Shown piece after piece: positions 1-10,823 of a stretch of 64,000 nt of DNA (positions are counted from its first letter, which is position 1; every line of letters begins with the position of its first letter). A program made the position numbers and the translations under genes. Below the pieces are notes generated by a model. The model had not been told where the DNA came from, did not search any database, and was given only the letters and a program-made list of their open reading frames with translations. Origin of the DNA: Bacteroidota bacterium. GTDB taxonomy: Bacteria > Bacteroidota > Bacteroidia > Bacteroidales > UBA12481. The stretch spans positions 88,168 through 152,167 of the forward strand of contig JABHCC010000095.1 of NCBI GenBank assembly GCA_018669475.1. The letters are read 5' to 3'.

Positions 1-2
1 TT

Positions 3-668
3 TTCATTCGAAAACTGGTCAAAGTACTTGGGTTTGTCCCTGGAAACCTGGAGTTGTATCGGCTTGCCCTGATACACAAATCCACTGCTCTTGTAGACGA
101 AGATAGCTTCTCAATAAATAATGAAAGACTTGAATTTCTTGGTGATGCCATATTAGGCTCAGTCATTGGCGAATACCTGTATGTCCATTATCCCAAACAA
201 AAAGAAGGTTTTCTGACCAAAATGCGGTCGAAGATGGTTAATGGAGAAATGTTGGGAGAGCTTGCGCTGAATATCGGCCTTGATAAAATATTACAGAACA
301 ATGTCATTAACCAATTAAGTCTCCGCCATATTTCAGGTGATGCTTTTGAAGCCCTGATAGGAGCAATTTACCTTGATAAAGGTTATCGCATCTGCAAGCG
401 CTTTATTCTCAGAAGAGTTATTAAAAAATACCTGGATATTTCAGAGCTTGAGAAGCTAGAGACAAATTATAAAAGCCAATTAATCGAGTGGTCTCAAAAG
501 AACAGAAAAGAAGTAACTTTCTATACTGATGTAGAGCCCTATGACCCTACACAGTTCATTTCATATGTTAGCATCGGTGATCAGCTATTCGGATCAGGAA
601 CGGGTCCTACAAAAAAGGAGGCTGAACAAAAAGCTGCTCTTGAGACTATAAACGAAATTAAATCCTGA
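3..668 (+). CDS. rnc: Ribonuclease III, 5' end outside the window
   Basis: Endoribonuclease that cuts double-stranded RNA during rRNA and mRNA processing in the cytoplasm. The frame is open from base 3 with no stop, and the residues before the first possible TTG start at 54 (FIRKLVKVLGFVPGN) belong to the family, so the gene begins upstream of the window. The catalytic signature NERLEFLGDAILG and the second acidic motif GDAFEALIGAIYLD are both present, followed by a C-terminal double-stranded RNA-binding domain ending in GPTKKEAEQKAALETI. The next gene starts 2 bases after the stop, so the two are probably co-transcribed. Identity is sure; only the N-terminus is missing. Confidence 0.95.
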   Translation, partial: FIRKLVKVLGFVPGNLELYRLALIHKSTALVDEDSFSINNERLEFLGDAILGSVIGEYLYVHYPKQKEGFLTKMRSKMVNGEMLGELALNIGLDKILQNNVINQLSLRHISGDAFEALIGAIYLDKGYRICKRFILRRVIKKYLDISELEKLETNYKSQLIEWSQKNRKEVTFYTDVEPYDPTQFISYVSIGDQLFGSGTGPTKKEAEQKAALETINEIKS

Positions 669-670
669 GT

Positions 671-1087
671 ATGTCGGCTCAAAAGAAGTTTACCTTATCA
701 GCTCAAGAACAGGATTCCTTATTATTGCTGGGAATTATTTCGGATGAGAAAGAATACAAGATTTGTTGGCATCTCAACAAAATATTGGGTGTACAGCTTA
801 AAAAATCATCTGATTTTCAATGGATGAACAAACAAATGCAAAGCAGTCAGGCATTCCCTTGCTATAGAGATCATATTGCCAACGGGAAATCAATTCATTT
901 GATACGGAATCTTTCAGCTGAGCATATTCAGATCTATTCTTTTCAGCTTTTCGATTACCTGTTTGTCATACCTCCTGAGCATAAGTTATTTCAAAATAGT
1001 GATGTTATTACACAATTAAGAAACTCCAACTTAATCAGAGGCGTTTACCAGTTGGATGCCTCCACACTTATAGAATGGCTTGGTTAG
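671..1087 (+). CDS. Small protein, probable IPExxxVDY family
   Basis: A 138-residue soluble protein with no signal peptide or membrane segment. It starts 2 bases after rnc. In Bacteroidetes a small protein of the IPExxxVDY family commonly follows rnc, and the region KICWHLNKILGVQLKK and the stretch FDYLFVIPPEHKLF look like a divergent member, but the name-giving motif is not intact here. The function of the family is not known. The family call rests mainly on size and position next to rnc, so it is tentative; the gene itself is well supported by the tight spacing and lack of a competing frame. Confidence 0.6.
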   Translation: MSAQKKFTLSAQEQDSLLLLGIISDEKEYKICWHLNKILGVQLKKSSDFQWMNKQMQSSQAFPCYRDHIANGKSIHLIRNLSAEHIQIYSFQLFDYLFVIPPEHKLFQNSDVITQLRNSNLIRGVYQLDASTLIEWLG

Positions 1088-1091
1088 GAAC

Positions 1092-1124
1092 AAAAAAGAG
1101 AGTCCTGCTGTTTAGCAGGACTCT
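1092..1124 (-). terminator. Intrinsic terminator of the acidic secreted protein gene
   Basis: Perfect 11-bp stem (AGAGTCCTGCT, loop GTTT, then its complement) at 1099-1124. Read on the minus strand it is followed by six T (1097-1092), so it ends transcripts of the 1148-2152 gene. There is no T-run on the plus side, although the hairpin lies just after the plus-strand gene ending at 1087. Confidence 0.85.
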
Positions 1125-1147
1125 AACCAAAACCAAAACTATGAAAA

Positions 1148-2152
1148 CTACTTGAACTCAAACTCTCCTATAATCTCCTTATCTCCTTGTGTTACTTTAA
1201 CGGTATAAAAACCCGTTTCATTGTATTCAAGTGGTAATTCTTTCAAATACCTTCCATAGAAATTCTTCACCTTTTTCTTATACAGGCGTTTTCCTTCGCC
1301 ATCAAATACCTCAACCAGAATGGGGTCAAGCTCATCAGAATTAAATTCAAGTCTGTAATCTCCCCCATCGACTTTTCTCAGTTCAATCTGTCCTTTTTTA
1401 CTCTTCTGGCTTGACATGAAAAACTTTGGACTTATTTCACCATCAGAAAGTATATCTACCTTTATGTTCTCATCCTTTCCACTAATCCATACCATATCTT
1501 CCTTTCCTTCGACAATCTTAACAGCTCCGCTATCTCCATGAAAGAAAGCATTTCCTTCTTTGACAAGAAATTTTCCCTTTTTTGATTTCATCTTTGCATG
1601 ATCATGATCCTCATCAAAATAGATATCAAAGCTTTCTGAATGATCTCCATCACCCTTTTTTATTACATAAACTTCATTCTCTCCTCCATCTTTCAACACT
1701 TTTGTGCTTATTGAATAGAAATTCTCATGTCCATGTTTATCTCCATCACCGAAAGATTTGATCTCAACATGATGCTCACAGTCCTCATCACCTTCACAAT
1801 CCTCATCATGATCACAATCAGCAGCTGTACCACCAATAATCTTCATTTTAATATCCTTATGCTTAACTCCGTCCTCATCACTGTAAACAAAACCAAAGCT
1901 CTCATTATTTTTAGCATCAACCCACTTCATTTCCACCTCATCACCTGAGAACTTTTTAATCAGTTTTTGAATTTTTTCTTTGTCAACATCACCGTCAAAA
2001 CTGAAAGTACTGTCAACCACTACCTTACCGTCATTAACAATTTTAATTACAACATTGGACTTTGATTCGCTCTTTTCCTGGGCAAAAGTCATGCCTGTCA
2101 TGACAAGGATTGCCAGGAGCATCCAAAAAGATTTCAATAATAATTTTTTCAT
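1148..2152 (-). CDS. Secreted acidic Asp/Glu/His-rich protein, unknown function
   Basis: A 334-residue protein with an N-terminal signal peptide (hydrophobic residues about 5-23, ending in TFAQ). The middle is very rich in Asp, Glu, His and Lys; around residues 110-130 three cysteines lie six residues apart inside acidic and His-rich sequence (CDHDED, CEGDED, CEHH), which suggests metal binding. The C-terminal 80 residues (ILVEVFDGEGKRLYKKKV ... TGFYTVKVTQGDKEI) resemble the fold of T9SS sorting tails but lack the usual NP motif, so secretion by T9SS is uncertain. It is divergent from the two-component pair at 2283-4555 and could be one of its targets. No specific function can be given. Confidence 0.7.
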   Translation of the reverse strand: MKKLLLKSFWMLLAILVMTGMTFAQEKSESKSNVVIKIVNDGKVVVDSTFSFDGDVDKEKIQKLIKKFSGDEVEMKWVDAKNNESFGFVYSDEDGVKHKDIKMKIIGGTAADCDHDEDCEGDEDCEHHVEIKSFGDGDKHGHENFYSISTKVLKDGGENEVYVIKKGDGDHSESFDIYFDEDHDHAKMKSKKGKFLVKEGNAFFHGDSGAVKIVEGKEDMVWISGKDENIKVDILSDGEISPKFFMSSQKSKKGQIELRKVDGGDYRLEFNSDELDPILVEVFDGEGKRLYKKKVKNFYGRYLKELPLEYNETGFYTVKVTQGDKEIIGEFEFK

Positions 2153-2269
2153 GGTACTAAGATTTAATGTGACTTGCTAATAATTCAATTTCAAAAGTAT
2201 AGCCGTATCAGGTTAATCCGTATTAAGCATTGTTAATGATTGTTAAGTTATTTCCTGACAGGCTTTTGC

Positions 2270-2277
2270 TATATTTG
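2270..2277 (+). promoter_or_regulatory. Bacteroidetes -7 box TATATTTG before the sensor kinase gene
   Basis: Matches the TAnnTTTG -7 consensus of the Bacteroidetes housekeeping sigma factor. The upstream TTTG element is not clear. The box ends 5 bases before the ATG, which would place the transcript start at or next to the start codon. Confidence 0.5.
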
Positions 2278-2282
2278 CTTAT

Positions 2283-3872
2283 ATGAGTAGAAAGAATATT
2301 TGGTTTCTTGCATTATTCTCAGCGATAGCCCTGACTGCCCTGATTGTGGTTCAACTCGTTTGGATACGTGATGCAGTAGAAGTTCAGGAAAAACAGTTTG
2401 ATCAACTCATATCACAAACGATGACCAAGATCATCAATCAGCTTGAAGAATATGAAACCATCCGTTTTTTAGAAGAGGAGCTCGTGAACGATGGTTTTTC
2501 CAGTAATTCAGGCATCCCCGGCCCATTAGTAAATGAAGAAACGGGTGTTAGAAGAAAAAGCTATGGACTTGGAATCGAAGACGACAGTATGTTCATTCTT
2601 GATAATGATTATCTCTACTCATCCAGGCTTCAAATGGATCGTCTTGCAGGCGATGCAATGGTTTTCCTGCCGGATACTTCGCAGTACGATCTGGAAGGAA
2701 GTCTGAGTCATACTCGATCAATAATCTCCCAGTCTGACCTGATCGATAATTATGATCAATTGTACTCAAACAGAAGGGTATATGTCGAAAGAGTTTTTAA
2801 CAAGATGGTAAAATATGATCAGAGTATTGAACAACGACTTCCGAAATTAATGCTGGATACAGTTGTTTATGATCAGGTAAAGCAATTACAGTTGGGTTTA
2901 AATTATGAATATGGTGTTAAAACAGAGGCACCAGCTTACACACTCATGTCCCCCGGATTTAATCCTTCAACAGAGGAAAAGACCTATACAAGCTGGTTAT
3001 ATCCCGAGGATATGATTAAAACCCCGAACTTTCTGATATTATACTTCCCCGGACAGAAGAACTATATATTCAGATCAGTAAGTTTCCTGGCTGCAACTTC
3101 ACTTTTCTTAACACTAATTTTACTAATTGTCTCTTTTATTGCTATATATGTGATTGTCAAACAAAAAAAGCTGTCTGAAATAAAAAATGATTTTGTCAGT
3201 AATATGACGCATGAGCTTAAAACCCCGATCTCAACAATATCATTAGCCTCTCAAATGTTGTCGGATCCTAAGATTAAAACTGACACAAAAAACCTAACAC
3301 ATATTTCACATCTGATAAGTGAGGAAAGTAAACGTCTGGGATTGCAGGTGGAAAAAGTATTACAGATGTCTATTTTTGATCAGGGAAAAATGAGCCTGAA
3401 GATTCAGACCATTGATCCTGACCAACTTATCCGACAGGTTATTGATAAACTTGAATTACAGCTGAAGCAACGTGAAGCCAATGTAGTTCTTAATCTGGAT
3501 GCTGGTGGTATTAGTTTACAAGGAGATAACCTTCATCTGACTAATGTAATCTTCAACTTAATGGATAATGCATTGAAGTATTCTATGCATAAACCTGAAA
3601 TAGAAATTTACAGTAAAGCCGTTAAACGGGGGGTTAAGATTCGGATTATAGATAATGGAATAGGCATGAGTAAAGATGAACACAGGCGTGCATTCGAAAA
3701 ATTTTACCGTGTTCCTACTGGTAATTTGCATAATGTTAAAGGTTTCGGACTAGGTTTGAGTTATGTGAAAAAAGTCGTTGATGAACATGAGGGCCGGATA
3801 ACAATATATAGTGAATTGAACAAAGGTTCCGAATTTCAAGTATTTTTACCTTTTAAGTTGGAAAAACACTGA
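2283..3872 (+). CDS. Membrane sensor histidine kinase, RprX-like
   Basis: Senses an envelope signal and phosphorylates the partner regulator encoded 2 bases downstream. The 529 residues show a first membrane helix (about 7-27), a periplasmic region of about 240 residues with no family I can name, a second membrane helix (about 268-292), then a HisKA domain with phospho-acceptor His310 in NMTHELKTP. The HATPase domain has the N box (NLMDNALKYS), G1 (DNGIGMS) and G2 (GFGLGLSYVKKVVDEHEG). The layout and the partner resemble RprX/RprY of Bacteroides. The stimulus is not deducible; the neighbouring secreted acidic protein may be regulated by it (inference). Confidence 0.9.
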   Translation: MSRKNIWFLALFSAIALTALIVVQLVWIRDAVEVQEKQFDQLISQTMTKIINQLEEYETIRFLEEELVNDGFSSNSGIPGPLVNEETGVRRKSYGLGIEDDSMFILDNDYLYSSRLQMDRLAGDAMVFLPDTSQYDLEGSLSHTRSIISQSDLIDNYDQLYSNRRVYVERVFNKMVKYDQSIEQRLPKLMLDTVVYDQVKQLQLGLNYEYGVKTEAPAYTLMSPGFNPSTEEKTYTSWLYPEDMIKTPNFLILYFPGQKNYIFRSVSFLAATSLFLTLILLIVSFIAIYVIVKQKKLSEIKNDFVSNMTHELKTPISTISLASQMLSDPKIKTDTKNLTHISHLISEESKRLGLQVEKVLQMSIFDQGKMSLKIQTIDPDQLIRQVIDKLELQLKQREANVVLNLDAGGISLQGDNLHLTNVIFNLMDNALKYSMHKPEIEIYSKAVKRGVKIRIIDNGIGMSKDEHRRAFEKFYRVPTGNLHNVKGFGLGLSYVKKVVDEHEGRITIYSELNKGSEFQVFLPFKLEKH

Positions 3873-3874
3873 AT

Positions 3875-4555
3875 ATGGAGAAAACGAGAGTTTTACTTGT
3901 CGAAGACGATATGAATCTGGGCAGCCTCCTCAAGGAGTATTTGATGGCCCGTGGATATGATGTTGACCTCCAAAAAAATGGAGCTAAAGGTCTGAATGCA
4001 TTCAGGCGGGAGCACTTTGATATCTGCATTCTGGATGTTATGATGCCGGTAAAAGATGGATTCACACTGGCCAAAGATATTCGAATTATGGATAATGATG
4101 TTCCTATCATTTTTCTAACCGCAAAGTCGATGAAAACCGATATTCTGGAGGGTTTTAATATTGGAGCCGATGATTATATAACGAAACCTTTCAGCATGGA
4201 GGAGTTACTCATGCGAATTGAGGCAATTATTCGTCGTACGACAAAGACATCCACACAAGAAGTATATATCTTAGGCAATCTGACTTTTGACTCGAATAAG
4301 CAAATACTTTCTGGCAAGAAGACCAATACCAAGCTCACTACAAAAGAGTCTGATTTACTCAAATTATTATGTCAGCACAGCAATCAGATTTTAGAGAGAA
4401 ACTACGCATTAAAGGCTATCTGGAAGGACGATAATTACTTTAATGCCAGGAGCATGGATGTTTATATCACTAAATTAAGGAAACATCTTCAGGATGTAGA
4501 AGATGTTCAGATTATCAATGTTCATGGAAAGGGATATAAGCTATTGAAAGAATAG
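3875..4555 (+). CDS. OmpR-family response regulator, RprY-like
   Basis: A 226-residue DNA-binding regulator. The receiver domain (about 1-120) has the acidic pair at 11-12, phospho-acceptor Asp54 (ILDVMMP) and the conserved Lys in FLTAKS. The C-terminal winged-helix domain (about 130-225) contains the usual LTTKESDLLKLL start and ends with the RSMDVYITKLRKHL recognition-helix region and the GKGYKL wing. It begins 2 bases after the kinase stop, so the two are translated from one mRNA. The gene ends 10 bases before lepA, which runs the opposite way. Confidence 0.92.
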   Translation: MEKTRVLLVEDDMNLGSLLKEYLMARGYDVDLQKNGAKGLNAFRREHFDICILDVMMPVKDGFTLAKDIRIMDNDVPIIFLTAKSMKTDILEGFNIGADDYITKPFSMEELLMRIEAIIRRTTKTSTQEVYILGNLTFDSNKQILSGKKTNTKLTTKESDLLKLLCQHSNQILERNYALKAIWKDDNYFNARSMDVYITKLRKHLQDVEDVQIINVHGKGYKLLKE

Positions 4556-4564
4556 CATACTAAG

Positions 4565-6352
4565 TTAATCCAGCTTCAGAACTGCCATAAAGGCATTTTG
4601 GGGAACCTCAACATTACCTACTTGTTTCATCTTTTTCTTACCTTTTTTCTGCTTTTCCAACAATTTTCTCTTTCGGGTAATATCCCCTCCATAGCATTTT
4701 GCTGTCACATCTTTTCTAAAGGCTTTGATGGTTTCTCTTGCAACAATTTTCCCTCCAATTGCTGCCTGAATGGCAATATCAAATTGTTGACGTGGGATGA
4801 GATCCTTAAGCTTAACACACATTCGTCTGCCGAAAGTATGGGCATTATCGAAGTGAATAAGGGTTGATAAGGCATCCACCATTTCACCGTTAAGAAGGAT
4901 ATCCAGACGTACCAATTTTGCAGGATTAAAGCTTGATTGGTGGTAGTCAAAAGAAGCATATCCTTTCGAAATAGATTTCAGTTTATCGTAAAAGTCAAAT
5001 ACAATTTCTGCCAGTGGCATTTCAAATGTAAGCTCTACCCTGTCGGTTGTAAGATAATGTTGAGAAATCAATTCCCCTCTTTTATCCATACAGAGCTTCA
5101 TGATATGCCCTATATAATCGGGCTGAGTGATAATCTGAGCAGTAATATATGGTTCTTCTATTCTTTCGATCAGTGTCACATCTGGCAATCCTGATGGATT
5201 ATAAACTTGTTCAAGTGCACCTGCCTTTGTGTATACATTGTATGATACGTTGGGAACTGTTGAAATAACATTCATTTCAAACTCCCGGTCAAGTCTTTCC
5301 TGAACAATTTCCATATGCAACATACCAAGAAATCCACAGCGAAAACCAAATCCCAAAGCAGCTGATGATTCTGGCTCATATGTAAGAGAAGCATCATTAA
5401 GGACAAGTTTCTCAAGTGATGACCTGAGGTTTTCATAGTCATCGCTGTCTATTGGGTAAAGGCCGGCAAAAACCATCGGTTTGACATTCTCAAATCCAGC
5501 AATGGCAGAATCGCAGGCTCTGTCTACATGAGTAATGGTATCACCGACTTTAACTTCGGTAGAGGTTTTTATCCCTGAGATAATATATCCAACATCTCCT
5601 GTTTTCAAGACCTCTCTTGGTTCGAGCCCCAGACGCAAGACACCAATCTCGTCGGCATGGTATTTCTTTTCTGTATTGAAAAACTTTACATGGTCACCTT
5701 TATGTATCTCACCACTCATTACCTTGAAATAAGCAATTACCCCCCGGTATGAATTGAATAATGAGTCAAAAATCAATCCCTGCAGTGGTGCTTCCGGATC
5801 TCCGCTTGGAGGAGGGACTTTTTCCACTACCCTCTTAAGTATAGAATCTACACCAAGGCCTGTTTTACCACTTGCTTCTATAATATCTTCAGGCTCACAT
5901 CCTGTCAGGTCAGTAATCTGATCTCTGACTTCTTCAGGCATAGCATTATCCAGATCCATTTTATTCATCACCGGAATAATTTCCAGATCATGCTCCAGTG
6001 CCAGATACAGATTTGAAATCGTTTGTGCCTGAATTCCCTGAGCGGCATCAATAATTAACAATGCTCCGTCACAGGCGGCAATAGATCTCGATACTTCATA
6101 TGAGAAGTCTACATGACCAGGAGTATCAATAAGATTTAGCTGATAAACCTCACCTTCATGCTTATAGCTCATTTGGATCGCATGACTCTTAATGGTTATC
6201 CCTCTTTCCCTCTCAAGATCCATATTATCAAGAACCTGTTCCTGTAATTGTCTGCCCGACACCGTGTCCGTTATCTCAAGCATACGATCAGCCAGGGTAC
6301 TTTTCCCGTGGTCAATATGCGCTATAATGCAAAAATTTCTAAAATGCTTCAT
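4565..6352 (-). CDS. lepA: Elongation factor 4 (back-translocating GTPase)
   Basis: Ribosome-associated GTPase; 595 residues, the normal length. G motifs are AHIDHGKST (P-loop), DTPGHVDF and NKMD, followed by EF-G-like domains and the LepA-specific C-terminal domain ([22 protein letters not shown]). I chose the ATG at 6352 ([12 protein letters not shown]). An upstream in-frame ATG at 6376 exists, but a TATCTTTG promoter box (6381-6374) overlaps it, so it would not be in the mRNA, and the family starts at the internal site. Monocistronic as far as can be seen. Confidence 0.97.
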   Translation of the reverse strand: MKHFRNFCIIAHIDHGKSTLADRMLEITDTVSGRQLQEQVLDNMDLERERGITIKSHAIQMSYKHEGEVYQLNLIDTPGHVDFSYEVSRSIAACDGALLIIDAAQGIQAQTISNLYLALEHDLEIIPVMNKMDLDNAMPEEVRDQITDLTGCEPEDIIEASGKTGLGVDSILKRVVEKVPPPSGDPEAPLQGLIFDSLFNSYRGVIAYFKVMSGEIHKGDHVKFFNTEKKYHADEIGVLRLGLEPREVLKTGDVGYIISGIKTSTEVKVGDTITHVDRACDSAIAGFENVKPMVFAGLYPIDSDDYENLRSSLEKLVLNDASLTYEPESSAALGFGFRCGFLGMLHMEIVQERLDREFEMNVISTVPNVSYNVYTKAGALEQVYNPSGLPDVTLIERIEEPYITAQIITQPDYIGHIMKLCMDKRGELISQHYLTTDRVELTFEMPLAEIVFDFYDKLKSISKGYASFDYHQSSFNPAKLVRLDILLNGEMVDALSTLIHFDNAHTFGRRMCVKLKDLIPRQQFDIAIQAAIGGKIVARETIKAFRKDVTAKCYGGDITRKRKLLEKQKKGKKKMKQVGNVEVPQNAFMAVLKLD

Positions 6353-6373
6353 ACTCTCTCCTGAAATCAGCCG

Positions 6374-6381
6374 CAAAGATA
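6374..6381 (-). promoter_or_regulatory. Bacteroidetes -7 box TATCTTTG before lepA
   Basis: Matches TAnnTTTG on the minus strand and lies 21 bases upstream of the lepA start at 6352. No clear TTTG partner element is visible. Its position decides the lepA start. Confidence 0.55.
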
Positions 6382-6411
6382 GTAAAAGTCATCGGTCTTC
6401 ATCTTCAGATC

Positions 6412-6852
6412 TCAGTCTTCAGACTTACTTTTCACTGCTATTCCGGATATTTCAACAATAGCATTCAATGGCAGGCGACCAATCTGTACTGCTGCTCTGG
6501 CAGGAAACTTTTTGTTTGGGAAAAATTTGGCATAGACTTTATTAATGGCTCCATAATTATCCATATCTGTCATATAGATATTGACCATTACCAGATCTTC
6601 ATGAGTCATGCCATGTTTCTTAAGTAATACACCCAGATTTTTCATGCACTGCTCTGTCGCCTTTTTGATGTCATCCTTAATCATCACGCCTGTTTCAGGA
6701 ACAATTGGAATCTGGCCTGACAGGTAAAGAGTCCCATTCACCATAACCGAGGGTGAATATGGTGCTACTGGTTTTGGTGCTGCTTCATCCTGTGCTTTCA
6801 CTGTAAAGGCTACAAAAAGCAAAAACAAGAAACTAAGTATATTCGTTTTCAT
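6412..6852 (-). CDS. Exported RidA/YjgF-family protein
   Basis: A 146-residue RidA-fold protein. Cytosolic family members hydrolyse reactive enamine/imine intermediates. This one has an N-terminal signal peptide (MKTNILSFLFLLFVAFTVKA) and should be periplasmic or outside. Family features are PVAPYSPSVMVNGTLYLSGQIP near the N-terminus, the conserved FPARAAVQIGRLP with the substrate-binding Arg, and AIVEISGIAV at the C-terminus. I chose the ATG at 6852 because it gives a clean signal peptide and avoids overlap with the upstream gene; an in-frame start at 6903 would add 17 polar residues. It follows the T9SS cargo gene by 10 bases and is probably co-transcribed. Confidence 0.85.
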   Translation of the reverse strand: MKTNILSFLFLLFVAFTVKAQDEAAPKPVAPYSPSVMVNGTLYLSGQIPIVPETGVMIKDDIKKATEQCMKNLGVLLKKHGMTHEDLVMVNIYMTDMDNYGAINKVYAKFFPNKKFPARAAVQIGRLPLNAIVEISGIAVKSKSED

Positions 6853-6862
6853 TGTACTTGGG

Positions 6863-8182
6863 TTAGTGGATTTGTACCATCTCATTATACAGATATCTTC
6901 CATTGGTATCCTGAATATGAAGAATATAAACTCCAGCTGGAAGTTGATTTACCGGAATATTTATTTGCTGCGTGCCAGTTCTAATGCTATACGATTCAGT
7001 GAATGATCTTTGACCTGTCATATTAAGAATACTAACATTCACTTTTTTCTCTCCTCCCGGATTATTGGCTTTAATAAAAAGCATTTCATTTGCAGGATTT
7101 GGGAAGGAATTAATATTAAGGCTTTCTTCACTTGTAATTAAAACTCCTGCACTATGAAAATTACTGAACACTTCTTTCAAAGTATTTTTCCAATCATCAG
7201 TTTGATTCACATTCTGATAGGCTGCTTCTGAAGAAGTGAACAACTGGGAAATTCTTTGGATAAGATTTGTACCATCGTAGATCAGCAGATAGCGATTACC
7301 CATATAAGGCTCCCAGCCACCAGTGTAGAATTCCAAAAGGTAGAGTATTTGGTTACCATGAATATCATATTCATAACTAGATCGTCCGCTGGGCACCCAT
7401 TCATTATTAGCATTGGAATAAGTTGTCAGATAATAGGAATTATATTCGCCTGTTGTTTCAATCATCTTAGAAGTTTGGGTCCAGGATCCATTAATATAGT
7501 TGTAACCTAATTGCTCGATACTACCATCACCATAGGTATACTCAACCTTCAAATTAAGAACCCACTGACCACTGTTCCATACTTCCATTATGAAAGTGCT
7601 GGCTTTATCTGATCCTTCAGGATAGGTATAAACATATCTTTGCATGTTTACCCATTCCAGGCCTGGTCTTTTTACGGAAATGATCATCTCAACAGTCAGC
7701 CCACCCTCCTTTTGAACAGTATAGGCCATTCCATCCTGGAGCACCCAAACACCATCAATCCAGGTATCGAAAGTATAGCCCAGGTAATCGCCATCTTCAT
7801 TCATACTATCAATAGTACGTGTTTGATTTTGCCATTGCATATCAATCCATGTTTGAGTGATAGTCTGAGTTAGCCAACCCTGGTCGTTGTATGAAAATAA
7901 TTGGCGGGTTTTTCCACTGGAATCATTTCGTTCTATCTGAGTTGGTAATCCTTCAATAGAATATTCAGTATCTTCTGTGGCATACGGCATCCAGGCATCC
8001 GCCCAAAAGGCCTCCTCCATATGTTGGGGAAAACTTCCGAGAACACCTGCTTTGAGGCCTGAAGAATTTTCATGATTATCATGGGCTAAGTTTACCGGAT
8101 TCTTCAAATCCTGTGCATTAAGTGACATGCTTAAAAAACACATAAAACACGCACATGCAACAAGAGCTTTTTTAATCATCAT
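6863..8182 (-). CDS. T9SS-secreted protein of unknown function
   Basis: A 439-residue exported protein: signal peptide (about 1-23, ending in LNAQ), then a region of repeated short segments with the pattern tyrosine/tryptophan-rich YxYDxxGN, GWLTQT, DGVWVLQ and WVNMQRYVYTY, similar to repeat-rich surface proteins. The last 80 residues form a type A T9SS sorting domain (SFPNPANEMLFIK ... VNVSILNMTGQRSF ... LPAGVYILHIQDTNG), so it should cross the outer membrane through the SprA translocon and be attached to the surface. The substrate or role of the body of the protein is not recognisable. Confidence 0.85.
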   Translation of the reverse strand: MMIKKALVACACFMCFLSMSLNAQDLKNPVNLAHDNHENSSGLKAGVLGSFPQHMEEAFWADAWMPYATEDTEYSIEGLPTQIERNDSSGKTRQLFSYNDQGWLTQTITQTWIDMQWQNQTRTIDSMNEDGDYLGYTFDTWIDGVWVLQDGMAYTVQKEGGLTVEMIISVKRPGLEWVNMQRYVYTYPEGSDKASTFIMEVWNSGQWVLNLKVEYTYGDGSIEQLGYNYINGSWTQTSKMIETTGEYNSYYLTTYSNANNEWVPSGRSSYEYDIHGNQILYLLEFYTGGWEPYMGNRYLLIYDGTNLIQRISQLFTSSEAAYQNVNQTDDWKNTLKEVFSNFHSAGVLITSEESLNINSFPNPANEMLFIKANNPGGEKKVNVSILNMTGQRSFTESYSIRTGTQQINIPVNQLPAGVYILHIQDTNGRYLYNEMVQIH

Positions 8183-8211
8183 ATACTATTTTTAAGGTAT
8201 TATAAAGGTAC

Positions 8212-8252
8212 AAAAAAAGGATCCCCGAAAATATATCGAGAATCCTTTTTTG
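8212..8252. terminator. Bidirectional terminator below groEL
   Basis: Stem of A6GGAT ... ATCCT6 with a second inner pairing CCGA/TCGA. It has A-runs and T-runs on both sides, so it can end groEL transcripts on the minus strand; it sits between groEL and the T9SS cargo gene. Confidence 0.8.
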
Positions 8253-8273
8253 TGGTAGAATATTTATTCAATA

Positions 8274-9935
<1,662 letters not shown>

Positions 9936-9949
9936 TTATAGAATTATAA

Positions 9950-10228
9950 TTAAATAACTGCGAGAATGTCAGACTGACGCATAATCAGGTAATCCTGGTC
10001 TTCAAACTGCAGCTCAGTTCCGGAATATTTTCCATAAAGTACAGTGTCACCAGCCTTAACTTCCATCTCAACATCTTTAGTTCCCGAGCCAACGGCAACT
10101 ACTTTTCCTTTTTGAGGTTTTTCCTGGGCCGAATCAGGAATAAAAATTCCACCAGTAGTTTTTACTTCAGCCTCCTGAGGTTCTACTAATACCCTGTCTC
10201 CTAAAGGTTTTACATTAATCGTAGCCAT
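9950..10228 (-). CDS. groES: 10-kDa co-chaperonin GroES
   Basis: Lid of the GroEL chamber; 92 residues, the usual size. Typical segments are [11 protein letters not shown] at the start, the mobile loop [17 protein letters not shown], and [11 protein letters not shown]. First gene of groES-groEL. I looked for a CIRCE inverted repeat upstream and did not find one; a weak TTTG (10305-10302) with TA about 18 bases further on the minus strand may be the promoter, so heat regulation is not evident from the sequence. Confidence 0.98.
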   Translation of the reverse strand: MATINVKPLGDRVLVEPQEAEVKTTGGIFIPDSAQEKPQKGKVVAVGSGTKDVEMEVKAGDTVLYGKYSGTELQFEDQDYLIMRQSDILAVI

Positions 10229-10375
10229 TTTACAATATTGTTTATTAGGTTTGAATTATTACGAATTATCTATTTCGAGTTTATCTTGTCATAATCTGTG
10301 CCAAACAGCAAGTTTCTGGTTTTTGGCTCTCACAAAGGACAATTTTTCACCCCGTACTGCGTTTTTGACAGGGTT

Positions 10376-10408
10376 AAAAAAAAACCGTTGGCAAATCCCA
10401 ACGGTTTT
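10376..10408 (-). terminator. Terminator after secG
   Basis: Perfect 11-bp stem (AAAACCGTTGG, loop CAAATC) at 10381-10408; on the minus strand it is followed by a long T-run (10380-10376). Ends the sigma-54 activator to secG operon. Confidence 0.85.
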
Positions 10409-10455
10409 AAATAATATTCTTAACAAGCAATCAGTCCAAAAACCTTAATCCGGGT

Positions 10456-10815
10456 TTATTCCTGGCCGCCAGTTCCATCAGGTCCTGCTGTAGGATTCTG
10501 AGGAAGGCTGCTTGGAAATTCGGGGATTTGAGAAGGATCAACAGCATTTCTGATTTGCTCTTCAATGGCAGATCGATTACCAACCTCTACATCCCGGGGA
10601 ATTGTCATACTGGCAACTAAACTCAACACCAACAGCGCAATCGCTAAAATCCATGTTGATTTTTCCAGAAAGTCGGTAGTCTTACGAACACCCATCATCT
10701 GGTTTGATGAAGAAAAGTTTGAGGCAAGTCCACCACCTTTTGAGTTCTGAACTAAAACTATCAGGGTGAGAAGAACACCAACAACAACTATAAAGACTGA
10801 AACAAAGACATACAT
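10456..10815 (-). CDS. secG: SecG subunit of the Sec translocase
   Basis: Inner-membrane accessory subunit of SecYEG. The 119 residues contain two membrane helices (about 2-20 and 52-71) separated by the family loop LVQNSKGGGLASNFSSSNQMMGVRKTTDFLEKSTW. The C-terminal tail is longer than in E. coli and polar, which is common in this phylum. Last gene of a four-gene run (sigma-54 activator, LptE-like lipoprotein, TPR protein, secG), with only 8 bases between it and the TPR gene. Confidence 0.95.
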   Translation of the reverse strand: MYVFVSVFIVVVGVLLTLIVLVQNSKGGGLASNFSSSNQMMGVRKTTDFLEKSTWILAIALLVLSLVASMTIPRDVEVGNRSAIEEQIRNAVDPSQIPEFPSSLPQNPTAGPDGTGGQE

Positions 10816-10823
10816 GGTGTGAG

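Noticed and set aside
10229..10375. Possible CIRCE (HrcA) operator before groES
   Set aside because: No TTAGCACTC-N9-GAGTGCTAA or close variant is present on either strand.
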